Source: Halomontanus rarus (lineage in GTDB: Archaea > Halobacteriota > Halobacteria > Halobacteriales > Natrialbaceae). From it: a stretch of 64,000 bases of DNA. Positions 9,665 through 19,243 of the stretch are shown piece by piece. The stretch lies in assembly GCF_029338335.1 (NCBI RefSeq), contig NZ_CP119796.1; one strand, given 5' to 3'. A program made the translations under genes and the position numbers. The notes below the pieces were generated by a model. The model was given only the letters and a program-made list of their open reading frames with translations, was not told the origin of the DNA and ran no database searches. The number at the start of each line of letters is the position of its first letter. Position 1 is the first letter of the stretch.

Positions 9665-10414
9665 TCAGTGAACCGTTCGGTCGTCGCTCGTATCGATTTC
9701 CTCGAGCGGTTCGTGGTTACCTAGAACCGGCTCCGAGCGATCCTCGCTCGGCGTCGCCCACTCGACGGCGTTCGCGAGCACGCGCTGGATATCGTCGTCG
9801 TAGTAGACGGGATACGTTTCGTGACCCGGTCGGAAGTAGAAGACCTTCCCGTTCCCTCGGCGGTAACAACAGCCGGAGCGGAACACCTCGCCGCCCTCGA
9901 ACCACGAGTTGAACACCAGCGTGTCGGGCTGGGGAATGTCGAACCGCTCGCCGTACATCTCCGCCTCCTCGAGTTGGATGTAGTCGTCGATACCGTCGGC
10001 GATCGGGTGGCTCGGTTCGACGACCCAGAGACGCTCGCGTTCGGCCGCCTCGCGCCACTTCAACGCGCAGGTCGTCCCCATCAGTTCGCGGAAGATCTTC
10101 GAGAAGTGCCCGGAGTGGAGTACGAGCAGTCCCATCCCGTCGAGAACCTGCTCTTTGACGCGCTCGACGATCTCGTCGTCGACCTCGTCGTGGGCGGCGT
10201 GACCCCACCAGGTGAGGACGTCCGTCTCCTCGAGAACCTCCTCGGTCAGTCCGTGTTCGGGCTCCTCGAGCGTCGCCGTCCGCGTCTCGTAGCCGTGGTC
10301 CTCGAGCGCGTCGGCGATCACGGCGTGGATGCCGTCGGGGTAGAGGTCGGCGACCACGTCGTTTTCCTGTTCGTGGACGTATTCGTTCCAGACCGTGACT
10401 CGTGTTGGTGCCAT
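9665..10414 (-). CDS. ThuA-like domain protein
   Basis: 249 residues from the ATG ending at 10414; the frame continues 13 codons further upstream, but MAPTRVTVWNEYVHEQ looks like the native N-terminus. It matches the ThuA (trehalose utilisation) family, a class I glutamine-amidotransferase-like fold: VLTWWGHAAHDEV, GLLVLHSGHFSKIF and the terminal GKVFYFRPGHETYPVYYD. Such proteins are common in polysaccharide and sugar loci, with a proposed role in sugar modification or 3-keto-sugar metabolism. It sits between two small lipoprotein genes and near GH31 and GH5 genes. The family is clear, the reaction is not. Confidence 0.85.
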   Translation of the reverse strand: MAPTRVTVWNEYVHEQENDVVADLYPDGIHAVIADALEDHGYETRTATLEEPEHGLTEEVLEETDVLTWWGHAAHDEVDDEIVERVKEQVLDGMGLLVLHSGHFSKIFRELMGTTCALKWREAAERERLWVVEPSHPIADGIDDYIQLEEAEMYGERFDIPQPDTLVFNSWFEGGEVFRSGCCYRRGNGKVFYFRPGHETYPVYYDDDIQRVLANAVEWATPSEDRSEPVLGNHEPLEEIDTSDDRTVH

Positions 10415-10550
10415 ATCACAACGAGACCGGCGGGCACCAAGCGGGTTCGCCAAGCGGCAATATTGTGGTCGCCGCCACGCCGTATGGCATTCACACGCAT
10501 AGTGTCAACAGAACGGAAGTATCTTATGTTAGTGTGGGTGATTCATCGAT

Positions 10551-11072
10551 ATGGAAGAAATGGAGATCGCCCGACGGCGCTTCACTCTCGGAACAGCAGC
10601 GGCGCTCAGCGCATCGCTGTCGGGTTGTCTCAGCGGAGACGACTCGGAAGACGAGAGCGGCAACGGCGACGGGAACGAAACCGACGACAACGGAAACGAA
10701 ACCGACGGCGAAGGGAACGGGGACGGAAACGAGACCGACGACGAAGAGAGCGGGGCGGAACAAACGGAAGAAGAAGAGGAAGCCCAACGTGGCTCGCTCG
10801 TCGTCTTCCTCGAAGACGAGAACGGCGACCCCGTCTCCGAGGGCATCACGTTCAAAGCGGTACCGAACGGCGAGGACGGGAATACTCTCCTACTGCAGGT
10901 GTTTACGGAAGGTGAGGCATCGATGACGAACGTTCTGCCGGGATCGTACACGGCGACCGCAGAAGGCGACGGCTTCGAGACGGCCGAAGACGAGATGACG
11001 ATCGAAGCGGGCGAGGAGACCGAACTGACGCTGGTTCTCGAGGAAGCCGACGGCGGCGACGGCGACGAATAA
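10551..11072 (+). CDS. Tat lipoprotein with carboxypeptidase-regulatory-like domain
   Basis: 173 residues. The N-terminus has twin arginines in ARRRFTLG and a lipobox ending at Cys26 (SLSGC), indicating Tat export and lipid anchoring. Residues 28-85 form a low-complexity Asp/Asn/Gly/Glu linker (GDGNETDDNGNETDGEGNGD and more). Residues 90-165 form a small beta domain (GSLVVFLEDENGDPVSEGIT, LPGSYTATAEGDGFETAED) that looks like a PEGA or carboxypeptidase-regulatory-like Ig fold. An ATG three codons in is an alternative start. Likely a surface protein of the envelope; ligand unknown. Confidence 0.8.
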   Translation: MEEMEIARRRFTLGTAAALSASLSGCLSGDDSEDESGNGDGNETDDNGNETDGEGNGDGNETDDEESGAEQTEEEEEAQRGSLVVFLEDENGDPVSEGITFKAVPNGEDGNTLLLQVFTEGEASMTNVLPGSYTATAEGDGFETAEDEMTIEAGEETELTLVLEEADGGDGDE

Positions 11073-11261
11073 CGAACTCGAACCATCACCGTTCGGTTCC
11101 AATCGACGGGAACACTCGTTCGTCACAGACCGGCAGACGGATCGTCTCGAGAACGCGGTCGGTTCGGATGGGCCGACGAGCACTGTTCAATTTTCGGCGC
11201 TCGCCGATACCGGACTCGCGAATCGAAACGGTCACCCTCGAAAACGTCACCGAGCGCCGTC

Positions 11262-13766
11262 TCAGCGCTCGAGAACGGTCTTCGTCTCGCTGCCGTCGTA
11301 GGTGATGGTCGCGTCGGCGTCTTCCGCGTCGACCGTCGCGAGTCCGGTACCGCTCTCCTCGTTCTCGCGGACGACCACGACCTCGACGTCGCGTTCGGCG
11401 ACGAGTTCGGGGAACGAACCCTCGCGCTCGGCGACCGTCAACTCGCCTGCAGTGTCGTCCCACTCGAGGGCGGTGGTGGCGTACGCGCCGTCCTCGTACT
11501 CGTAGCCGTCGCCGGCGTCCTCGTAGAGTTCGAAGGAGCCGTCGCGGCCGGGGTAGACGCGCAGTTCCCACGCCGCGTCGGGATTCTCGTCAGTGTGCTG
11601 GACGACCGGGCCCATCGGCAGGATGCTGCCCGCGCGCACGAACAGCGGGACCTTCTCGAGGGGCGCGTCGGCGAGGATCGTCTGGCCGCCGTCGTAGCGT
11701 TCGCCCGTCCAGAAGTCGTACCACTCGGTCCCATCGGGGAGGTAGACCTCGCGGGCCTTCGCTTTCCCCTCGAGCGGCGTCGACTCGGCCTCGTAGTACA
11801 TCGGTTCGGTGACGGGACAGACCATCAGTGCGGGGCCACAGAGGAACTGGTCGGCGACGTCGTGGACCCGCTCGTCCTCGCGGAAGTCGAACGCGAGGTG
11901 ACGGAAGGTCGTGTAGTCCTCGAGGGTCTCCCAGCCCGCCAGCGAGTAGATGTACGGCAGGAGCCGATAGCGCAGTTCGTCGAATTTGACGAGCGTGTCG
12001 TAGGTGGTATCGCCCGGTTCGCCGAAGCGCCACATCTCGCGGGCCGTGTTGGTGCCGTGAGAACGGAACAGCGGCAGGAAGGCACCCAGCTGGAACCAGC
12101 GGGTATAGAGCTCCCGGTAGCCCAGATCGTCGTGGCCCGCGTCGTACTCGCCGTTGGCGTAGAACTCCTCCTCGGTGTTGTCGTGGACGAAGAAGGCCCC
12201 GATGTCCAGCGTCCACTTCGGATTGCCCGTCGCGGTGAACTGGAGGCCGTCGGCGATCTGTTTCTCGAGGCGATCCCAGGTCGCCTCGATGTCGCCCGAC
12301 CAGGTGATCGCGCCGTAGCGCTGCTGACCCGGATAGCCGCTGCGGGTGAGGTTGAGCACGCGCTTGTCCTCGGTACTCGAGCGCTGACCCTCGTAGATCC
12401 CCCGCGCCTGGTAGATCGAGTAGGCGTTGATGTAGGCCGGATCGAAGACGCGCTTGTAGTCGCCCGTGATCAGAGCGAGGCGCTGTTCGGGCTCGAGCGG
12501 GTCCTCGAGTCCCCAGTCGGGGTTGTACGGTTCCGTCGAGTCGGCCCACCAGGCGTCGACGCCGTGGGAGAACAGTCCCTCCTCGGCCTGCTCCCAGTAG
12601 AGTTCGCGGGCCTCCTCGGAGAAGACGTCGTAGTAGTGAATCTCGTTGTCGGGTGCCGAGAGATCGCCGTCGTCGAGCAGGTGGCCCGCCTCGGCCATCT
12701 CCTCGTGGTCCTCGCCGACGAGCATGTTCGGCCAGATCGAGATCATCAGGTTGACGTGTCTCTCGTGGAGTTGCTCGGTCAGCGCGTCGGGGTCGGGGAA
12801 CTGCTCGGGCTCGAAGGACTTCTGGCCCCAGCGTCCCCAGTCGCCCTCGGGCCCGCCCCACTCCTCGAAGTCGGGGTCCTCGTCGGTGGAGTTCGGCCAG
12901 TACTGCCAGTCCTGGACGATACAATCGAGGGGGATCTCCCGGTCGCGATACTCGTCGACGATCTCGAGGAGCTCATCCTGGGTCTTATACCGTTCCTTGG
13001 ACTGGACGTAGCCGTAGGCCCATTTGGGCAGCATCGTCGCCTGCCCGGTCAACTGGCGGAAGCCGGAGACGACGGTGTCGAGTTCCGGCCCGTAGACGAA
13101 GTAGAAGTCGAGCGCGTCCGCACACTCCGACCAGAAGTAGCTCCCGTGCTGGTCGTCGTGGAACGTCGACAGCGAGTAGGTGTCGAAGAGGATCCCGTAC
13201 CCGCGCGTGGAGGCGATGACCGGCATCGACACCTTCGTGTTGTGCTGGTAGAGGTACTGGGAGTTGCCGCGGTAGTTCGAGATACCGTCGTCGTGCTGGC
13301 CGAGTCCGTAGATGGCCTCGTCCTCGGAAAACTCGAGGGCGAGTTTCGTCGAGTAGGCCTCCCGCTCTACGGTCTCGAGCGGGGTCGCAGCGTTTTCGCC
13401 GGCCAGCTCGCCGACGTCGACGGCGTGGAGTTCCTTCCCGCCTTCGGCGGGTTCGCGGACGAGACGGTCGCCGTCGGCGTCGCGCCAGGTGAGCGCGCAG
13501 GTGTCCTTCTCGAGGTCGACTCGCAACGCGTCGGTCTCGAGGGTGAGCGTCGCGGCGGTTTCGGTCACCGACCACTCGACGTCGGCCGCGTCGTCCTGCG
13601 GGACGATCATCGGACTGTGCTCGTCCGGGGCGGTGATCTCCGCGGGTTCGTCTTCGGTCGCGACGACTCTGACGATCGCGTCGTCTACGACCTGTAGTTT
13701 CAGTACGCCCGCGTCGGTTTCGACGAGCGGCCCGTCGGACTCGGTATGATGTCTCTCGTATCGCAT
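11262..13766 (-). CDS. GH31 family alpha-xylosidase / alpha-glucosidase
   Basis: 834 residues, full length for GH31. The N-terminal beta domain includes FSEDEAIYGLGQHDDGISNY; the catalytic barrel follows with YGYVQSKERYKTQDELLEIV and the nucleophile region DAWWADSTEP (Asp409 the likely nucleophile). The WWxDSTEP-type signature is closer to alpha-xylosidases than to the WxDMNE alpha-glucosidases. There is no signal peptide, so it should act in the cytoplasm on imported oligosaccharides, for example releasing xylose from xyloglucan fragments. It is divergent from the exported GH5 gene, and a xylose dehydrogenase gene lies nearby. Exact specificity is inferred. Confidence 0.92.
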   Translation of the reverse strand: MRYERHHTESDGPLVETDAGVLKLQVVDDAIVRVVATEDEPAEITAPDEHSPMIVPQDDAADVEWSVTETAATLTLETDALRVDLEKDTCALTWRDADGDRLVREPAEGGKELHAVDVGELAGENAATPLETVEREAYSTKLALEFSEDEAIYGLGQHDDGISNYRGNSQYLYQHNTKVSMPVIASTRGYGILFDTYSLSTFHDDQHGSYFWSECADALDFYFVYGPELDTVVSGFRQLTGQATMLPKWAYGYVQSKERYKTQDELLEIVDEYRDREIPLDCIVQDWQYWPNSTDEDPDFEEWGGPEGDWGRWGQKSFEPEQFPDPDALTEQLHERHVNLMISIWPNMLVGEDHEEMAEAGHLLDDGDLSAPDNEIHYYDVFSEEARELYWEQAEEGLFSHGVDAWWADSTEPYNPDWGLEDPLEPEQRLALITGDYKRVFDPAYINAYSIYQARGIYEGQRSSTEDKRVLNLTRSGYPGQQRYGAITWSGDIEATWDRLEKQIADGLQFTATGNPKWTLDIGAFFVHDNTEEEFYANGEYDAGHDDLGYRELYTRWFQLGAFLPLFRSHGTNTAREMWRFGEPGDTTYDTLVKFDELRYRLLPYIYSLAGWETLEDYTTFRHLAFDFREDERVHDVADQFLCGPALMVCPVTEPMYYEAESTPLEGKAKAREVYLPDGTEWYDFWTGERYDGGQTILADAPLEKVPLFVRAGSILPMGPVVQHTDENPDAAWELRVYPGRDGSFELYEDAGDGYEYEDGAYATTALEWDDTAGELTVAEREGSFPELVAERDVEVVVVRENEESGTGLATVDAEDADATITYDGSETKTVLER

Positions 13767-14019
13767 AATCGAACGTTTCAGTACAGTCTCTTTACTGTTC
13801 CCTTCTTACTTCGATTCCGAGTGACGATTTCGAGGACGTACTGTGGTTCGAACGTTGCACTCGAGAGTCATCAGGATTTATGCGATCGGTATCTGACTGC
13901 ATATCTGTCTCGAAGTTAGATGAAGTCGACTTCTAAAAGACTCTAGCCGATCGAACGATGATAGAGGTGTAACTGGTACCGGAATTTTTATTACCATAGT
14001 TAATTATTGTCCAGTTGCA
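13767..14019. promoter_or_regulatory. divergent promoter region between GH31 and GH5 genes
   Basis: 253 nt with AT-rich parts. Next to the GH31 start there is an inverted pair CAGTA...TACTG (about 13780-13800), and GTAAAG on the minus strand could be its TATA element. Before the GH5 ATG the sequence is rich in A/T (TTTTTATTACCATAGTTAATT). No regulator gene is adjacent. Confidence 0.4.
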
Positions 14020-15582
14020 ATGGTAGATGATAGCGACAGTCACGGTAGCGGACGCTCCGAACGACCGCCTTCGCACGGCCACGATCTCTCGCGACGACGT
14101 GTCCTACAAGCGACCGGCCTCGCCGTCGGCGGACTCGCCCTGACCGGCCTCACCGGTTCGGCGAGCGCCGTCGGCGGTCCGACGCCGCGACTGCACACGG
14201 AGGGCCGATGGATCCGGGATCCCGACGGCAACGACTTCACGCCGCGCGGGGTCGCGACCGCGAGCCTCGACTTTCTGGCCGAGCACCACCCCAGAACGCG
14301 AACCGAGATCCTCGAGCACGCCACCGACGGCGAGGACTGGTATCCGAACACGGTTCGGCTCCCGGTGACGGAACACGCGGTCGTCGACGACGGCGTCGAC
14401 GCCATTATCGACAACCTGCTCCGTCCCGCCGTCGACTTGCTGGCCGACCGGGGCGTCTACGCGGTGATCGACTTCCACATGATCCGGCCGTACGCCGACG
14501 CAGCGGGCTGTGCGGAGGACATGGTCGCGGACGGCTGGGCCGACAGCACGGACGACCTCGGATTCGAGGCCGACGTCGGTACCGACGAAATCGTGACCGA
14601 GTTCTGGAGCGCGGTCGCCCCGGAGTTCGCCGACGACGAGCACGTCCTCTTCGAACTGTTCAACGAGCCGACCGTCCCGGTGACGTGGGGTCAGTACGGC
14701 GAGTACGGCGATCAGGTCGAGAGCCGCGAGGACTCCTGGTTGCTCTGGCGCGACGTCGCCCAGCCGTGGGTCGACCTCGTCAGGTCGCACGCGCCGGAGA
14801 CGCCGATCATCATCGGCTCGCCCGACTGGACCTCCGAGACGCAGTTCGCGCCCCAACACCCCTTCGAGGGAGAGAACCTGATCTACTCCGGTCACATCTA
14901 TCCCGACAACGGGTCGCCCGACGAGTTCGACCCCGAGTACGGTGTGCCCGCCGAGGACGTCCCCGTGATCATCACCGAATTCGGCTGGGACCCCGACGAA
15001 GAGTTCCAGGAGACCGTCGAGTACGGCACGACCTCGGAGTGGGGCGAACCGTTCCGGGAGTGGGCCGAGTCCTACGACAACATGGGGTGGCTGGCCTGGT
15101 GTTTCGACGACTCGTGGGCCCCAACTTTCTTCGACTCCCCCGACGAGGGTGCCGGCGAACCCTGGACGCTCAAAGACGACTACGACCAGGAAGGCTGGTA
15201 CATCCGGCAGTGGCTCGAGGAGGCCGCGAACGGAGGGTCGGACGGCGGAAGCGGCGGCGACGGCAGCGATGACGGTGACGGCGGTGATGATAGCGGCGGC
15301 GACGACGGCGGAAGCGGCGGCGACGGAAACTTCGTCGCCGAAATCGACGCGAGCACGACCGAGGCGTCGACCGGCGAATCGATCACCTTCGAGGTCGAGG
15401 ACACCTCCGGAGACGGAACCTGGATCGACTCGCTGGAATGGGACTTCGGCGACGGCACCACGGCCGGCGGCTGGTGGACCCAACACGCCTACGATACCGC
15501 GGGGAGCTACACGGTCGGACTCACGGCCACGAACAACGAGGGTACCGCGACGACCCACGAGGTCGAGATTACCGTCAGTTGA
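14020..15582 (+). CDS. Tat-exported GH5 cellulase with C-terminal PKD domain
   Basis: 520 residues. The twin-arginine signal SRRRVLQATGLAVGG is near residues 24-38, with a likely cleavage after SASA. The GH5 barrel spans about 50-400: acid/base Glu216 in FELFNEPTVPV and nucleophile Glu320 in IITEFGWD, both present. A Gly/Ser/Asp linker (about 405-445) leads to a PKD domain with DFGDGTTAGGWWTQHAYDTAG. It is a secreted endo-beta-glucanase or related hemicellulase, exported folded, probably using the PKD for binding or spacing. It begins the extracellular step for the sugar genes around it. The N-terminal 20 residues before the RR motif are long but usual for haloarchaea. Confidence 0.93.
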   Translation: MVDDSDSHGSGRSERPPSHGHDLSRRRVLQATGLAVGGLALTGLTGSASAVGGPTPRLHTEGRWIRDPDGNDFTPRGVATASLDFLAEHHPRTRTEILEHATDGEDWYPNTVRLPVTEHAVVDDGVDAIIDNLLRPAVDLLADRGVYAVIDFHMIRPYADAAGCAEDMVADGWADSTDDLGFEADVGTDEIVTEFWSAVAPEFADDEHVLFELFNEPTVPVTWGQYGEYGDQVESREDSWLLWRDVAQPWVDLVRSHAPETPIIIGSPDWTSETQFAPQHPFEGENLIYSGHIYPDNGSPDEFDPEYGVPAEDVPVIITEFGWDPDEEFQETVEYGTTSEWGEPFREWAESYDNMGWLAWCFDDSWAPTFFDSPDEGAGEPWTLKDDYDQEGWYIRQWLEEAANGGSDGGSGGDGSDDGDGGDDSGGDDGGSGGDGNFVAEIDASTTEASTGESITFEVEDTSGDGTWIDSLEWDFGDGTTAGGWWTQHAYDTAGSYTVGLTATNNEGTATTHEVEITVS

Positions 15583-15607
15583 GTCGGCGACACAGCGAGC
15601 CCGCGAC

Positions 15608-16642
15608 CTACTGCTCGGAGTGGACGGTGTCGATGACGCCGCGGAGGTAGCCGACCGTGAACCCGCGGGCGCGATGGCGCCAGTCGTCGTCGCCGACCAT
15701 CTTCGGGACGTGGTCCGGGATCACGACGCCGTCGTAGCCGATCTCGTAGAGCGTCCGGACGACCTCGACGGTGTCGAAGTTGCCCTCGTCGACGAACGTC
15801 TCGTGGAACTTCGGCACCGTGCCGACGACGTCCCGGAAGTGAATGAAGATCAGCTGGTCGCGCTCGGCGAACCGGCGGAGCACCTCGTGGACGTCCTCGC
15901 CCATCTGGGAGAAACAGCCCAGACAGAACTTCAGGCCGTGGTGATCGCTCTCGACGAGACTCATCGCCTTCTCGAAGTTCGCCACGTTACAGCAGAGGCG
16001 GGGAATCCCGCCCAGCGACTCGAACACCGGCGGATCGACCGGGTGCAGGGCAAGTGTGACGTCGGCCTCCTCGGCCACCGGCAGGATCGTCTCGACGAAC
16101 TCCCGATAGTTCTCCCAGAACTCCTCTTCAGTGTACTCCCGCTCGAGCCCCGGTGCCAGTGCGTCCGGATCCTCGAGTTCGTCGTAGTCGAATGCGGTGC
16201 CGACGGCGTCGCCGCGGATCTCGACCGGCGTGGTTCGCATCGGGACGACCCCACGGGGGTTCCACTGGTAACCTAAAATGGGAATGTCCGCCTCGCCGAG
16301 GTTGCGCACGAGCGTCGCGATCTGCTCTAAGGCCTCCTCCTTGCCTTCGCGGTCGAACATGATGTCGCCGTACAGCGAGTAGGGTAGCGACTGGATGCCC
16401 CGGAGCGTGAGTCCGGCGTCTTCGACGCGTTCTTTGGCGGCGGCGAGTTCCGCGACGGTCGGGATGGCGTCGCGGCCGACCTCGAGGGTGTCGGTTCCGG
16501 TCCGGTCGTTGAACTCGTCGGGTTCCTCTTCGACGTCGGCGTGGTCGACGAAGATGTCGGTCGCGCCTAGCTGCCGAATATATTGGAGACGCGATTGCGC
16601 GAGCGAGCGCGTGCGGACGCCGACGCGGTCGGACTGTGTCAT
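15608..16642 (-). CDS. uxuA: mannonate dehydratase (paralogue 2)
   Basis: 344 residues, clearly homologous to the product of 1013-2065 along the whole length. It shares NPRGVVPM-type central sequence, LALHPVDPP, LKFCLGCFSQMG, IHFRDVVG and IPDHVPKMVGDDDW. It therefore keeps the His/Cys/His metal ligands. It differs by the N-terminus (MTQSDRVGVRTRSLAQSRLQYIRQLG) and a DVEEEPDEFNDRTG insertion. It converges on the GH5 gene with 25 nt between them and is divergent from the xylose dehydrogenase. It may serve aldonates released together with xylose; specificity is uncertain. Confidence 0.88.
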   Translation of the reverse strand: MTQSDRVGVRTRSLAQSRLQYIRQLGATDIFVDHADVEEEPDEFNDRTGTDTLEVGRDAIPTVAELAAAKERVEDAGLTLRGIQSLPYSLYGDIMFDREGKEEALEQIATLVRNLGEADIPILGYQWNPRGVVPMRTTPVEIRGDAVGTAFDYDELEDPDALAPGLEREYTEEEFWENYREFVETILPVAEEADVTLALHPVDPPVFESLGGIPRLCCNVANFEKAMSLVESDHHGLKFCLGCFSQMGEDVHEVLRRFAERDQLIFIHFRDVVGTVPKFHETFVDEGNFDTVEVVRTLYEIGYDGVVIPDHVPKMVGDDDWRHRARGFTVGYLRGVIDTVHSEQ

Positions 16643-16664
16643 AGACCACCGTTCGTACGACGAC

Positions 16665-16672
16665 CCTAAATA
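16665..16672 (-). promoter_or_regulatory. TATA box of the second mannonate dehydratase gene
   Basis: TATTTAGG on the minus strand is 23-30 nt before the ATG ending at 16642, the leaderless spacing. The remaining part of the 383-nt divergent gap up to 17025 shows no gene. Confidence 0.5.
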
Positions 16673-17025
16673 TCATGAGATCGGTCGCCGACGTGACGTC
16701 GGACGGAACGGGGGCAGTCACGACCGGACTACCGGTCGATTTCGGTGATCTCGAACGTCTCGAGGGCGTCGATCGACACGGGAGTCAGACGCGCGGGATC
16801 GCGGCGAGTTCGACCATAGTAGCCACCGAAAGTCAATGCACACTCGATCGCACGAGGGCTGTGCGATCGGTGTGTGAACCGGTTCGATTGTTACTATCGC
16901 GGGTCGCGGACGGTTCCGGGAGCGGGTTCGGCCGTACCCCTCTCGATGGTGTGGAGTACCACGAGGGGAGTCTCGTCCGGTATCCGATCCGAACGGTTTT
17001 ACTCCCCCTCACTACATGAACCCGT

Positions 17026-18144
17026 ATGGATCTCGGAACTGGACTCGAACGATACGCGGAACGGGACTGGCAGACGACCACCGAGGGGACTGTCAGGCTC
17101 GCACTGATCGGCCTCGGCTGGTGGACCGTCGACGTCGCGATCCCCGCGATCGAGGACTCGGACCTCTGTGAAACGACCGTCCTCGTCAGCAGCTCGACGG
17201 AGAAAGCTCGGCGACTGGCCGACGAACACGGTGCCGAGCGGGGGCTGACCTACGACGAGTACCACGACGGTGCGGCCGTCGACGCCTACGACGCCGTCTA
17301 CGTCGGCACGCCGAACGCCTTCCACCTCGAGTACGTCGAGACGGCCGCCGATCACGACAAGGCGGTCCTCTGTGAGAAACCGCTCGAGGCGAACGTCGAG
17401 CGCGCCGAGAAACTGGTTTCGGCCGCCGAGGACGCCGAGATTCCCCTGATGACCGCCTACCGAATGCACACCGAACCCGCGGTTCGCCGGGCGAAGGAAC
17501 TCGTCGAGAGCGGGTTCATCGGCGATCCAGTGCACGTCTACGGCAACAACACCCAACCGGTCCTCGAGATGATTCCCGACCCAGATCAGTGGCGGCTGAA
17601 CCCCGACGTGACGGGCTACGGGACGAGCGTGATGGATCTGGGGATCTACCCGATCAACACCGCCCGATTCGTCCTCGGGCGCGATCCCGTGGACGCGACG
17701 GCTCGGATGCGCTCCGAACACGACGCGTTCGCCGACGTCCCGGACGAGTTCGCCTCGTTCACGCTCACCCTCGAGGGTGGGATTCCGTTGAGTTGCACGG
17801 CGAGCCAGAACGCTCAGGCCGACACCCACCTCAAGATCGTCGGGACGGAGGGACAACTCGAGTTGTCGCCGGCGTTCCACGGTGAAGCGACGTTACACGT
17901 CTCGAAAGGGAGTCTACGAGCCGAGATCGAGGACGTCGACTTCGAGGCGACCGAGGAGATGCGCGAGGAGTTCGACTACTTCGCCGACCGCGTCCTCACC
18001 GGCGGAAACATCCGCCCCGACGGCCGACACGGACTCGAGGACATGCGGACGATCGAAGCGATTCACGAGGCCGCAGATCGCGGTGAAACGATCGATATCG
18101 AAGGCGCGAGCGATACTGGGACCGAGGACGATATCGAACGCTGA
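17026..18144 (+). CDS. xacA: D-xylose 1-dehydrogenase (NADP+), Gfo/Idh/MocA family
   Basis: 372 residues. It oxidises D-xylose to xylonolactone, the first step of the haloarchaeal oxidative xylose pathway to 2-oxoglutarate. The N-terminus resembles the characterised Haloarcula/Haloferax enzyme: RLALIGLGWWTVDVAIPAIE followed by DLCETTVLVSSSTEKA. The family signature AVLCEKPLEAN and the tract AYRMHTEPAVRRAKELV are present. The ATG at 17026 has a T-rich element (GGTTTTAC) about 27 nt upstream. Downstream pathway genes (lactonase, xylonate dehydratase) are not in the window; the aldehyde dehydrogenase at 2374 could be the last step. Confidence 0.9.
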   Translation: MDLGTGLERYAERDWQTTTEGTVRLALIGLGWWTVDVAIPAIEDSDLCETTVLVSSSTEKARRLADEHGAERGLTYDEYHDGAAVDAYDAVYVGTPNAFHLEYVETAADHDKAVLCEKPLEANVERAEKLVSAAEDAEIPLMTAYRMHTEPAVRRAKELVESGFIGDPVHVYGNNTQPVLEMIPDPDQWRLNPDVTGYGTSVMDLGIYPINTARFVLGRDPVDATARMRSEHDAFADVPDEFASFTLTLEGGIPLSCTASQNAQADTHLKIVGTEGQLELSPAFHGEATLHVSKGSLRAEIEDVDFEATEEMREEFDYFADRVLTGGNIRPDGRHGLEDMRTIEAIHEAADRGETIDIEGASDTGTEDDIER

Positions 18145-18689
18145 ACCCAGTTCGATCGACGACTCGAGTCACTGGTTCTCGCTGCACTCGGAAACGACCG
18201 AGTTCTAGACGGCCGGTATGATGCCTTTCTATTCATTGTCGAAATCATAGATGTAGGTTGAATTCCGAACCAATGTCTCGAATTTTAATTCGGCGGATCA
18301 AAACACGATCAGAGTCGAGTCGCGATCGACCACCATCGGTTACGGCCGTTTATCCGCCATTTGAGAGCGGTACGCGGAATAAACCAGGACGATAGTTGCG
18401 AATCGGGTACGCCAACGGAGTGTCAGTTCAGGGAGAGAGATACGGAGAAGAGATCGCCGAAAAGCCCCATCCGATCGGTCGAGGACCGATCGAGGCGTGG
18501 TTCGTTCGATGACCACCTCTCCGAGAGGAGAGCAGAGATGAGTACTATTGTAGTATTTCGTATGAGATCGGTGAATACTATCTAATCATACATATTTGGC
18601 TATCGGGACGAATACCCGTGCGGAAACCGACGAGACCCGTTCAGCATCGAAGCGGTGAGAGATCACCGTCGGTCTGAGGGTCGGTGACG
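18145..18689. other. 545-nt stretch without a supported gene
   Basis: Partly AT-rich (18220-18260 and 18540-18600). Short open frames have no haloarchaeal protein character. It separates the sugar locus from housekeeping genes. Confidence 0.45.
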
Positions 18690-19079
18690 CTACGGCGCTT
18701 TCGACGTCCCGTCCGGAACGACGTTCCCCAGAGAGACGCCGTCGAGGACGGCCTGAATCTCGAGCGGATCGTGGAGGTCTTCGACCCGGTCGTGGATACG
18801 GTGCATACACTCGAGAAGCCCCGAGAGAGCGGCGTGCCGCGTCGAGACGCGACCGACGGAATCTGACACCGGGACTTCGCCGATCGGGTAGCGGTAGCGA
18901 AGCTCCCAGCATCGCTCGAGGCCGAGTACGGGATGCGAGTGGTCGGCGTCGGTCTGGGCGGCGATCAGCTCGATCGACGGCCGATTCCGACGGTACTCGA
19001 CGTACTCGTCGCAGTGGTCGGCCAGTCCCCACGCAGGCGGGAGTTCGTCCCGCGGAATGGGGTTCTGATCGGGAGGCAT
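18690..19079 (-). CDS. conserved-type haloarchaeal hypothetical protein
   Basis: 129 residues from the ATG ending at 19079 (MPPDQNPIPRDELPPAWGLA). The frame is open 28 codons further, but the start chosen removes a Cys/Arg-rich part unlike the rest. The body is acidic with an even amino-acid mix (VEYRRNRPSIELIAAQ, CWELRYRYPIGEVPVS, GLLECMHRIHDRVEDL). No catalytic motif, signal or membrane helix is visible. I do not recognise the function. Confidence 0.7.
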   Translation of the reverse strand: MPPDQNPIPRDELPPAWGLADHCDEYVEYRRNRPSIELIAAQTDADHSHPVLGLERCWELRYRYPIGEVPVSDSVGRVSTRHAALSGLLECMHRIHDRVEDLHDPLEIQAVLDGVSLGNVVPDGTSKAP

Positions 19080-19243
19080 GCAATCCACCTGACGCGAGAG
19101 AGGAGGGTGTGGATTCGGCTTGCGTTCGCATCCCACGTATGTAGGGAGACAATACCGTATCAACCGTCGTGAAAGACGCGGTCGACCGGCGACGACGGCG
19201 GCCGACCGGCCGACTTTTGTCCTCGCCTTCCATCCGTTCGAGT

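Noticed and set aside
11595..13697. 700-codon plus-strand frame across the GH31 gene
   Set aside because: Antisense shadow; the GH31 protein on the minus strand has complete motifs.
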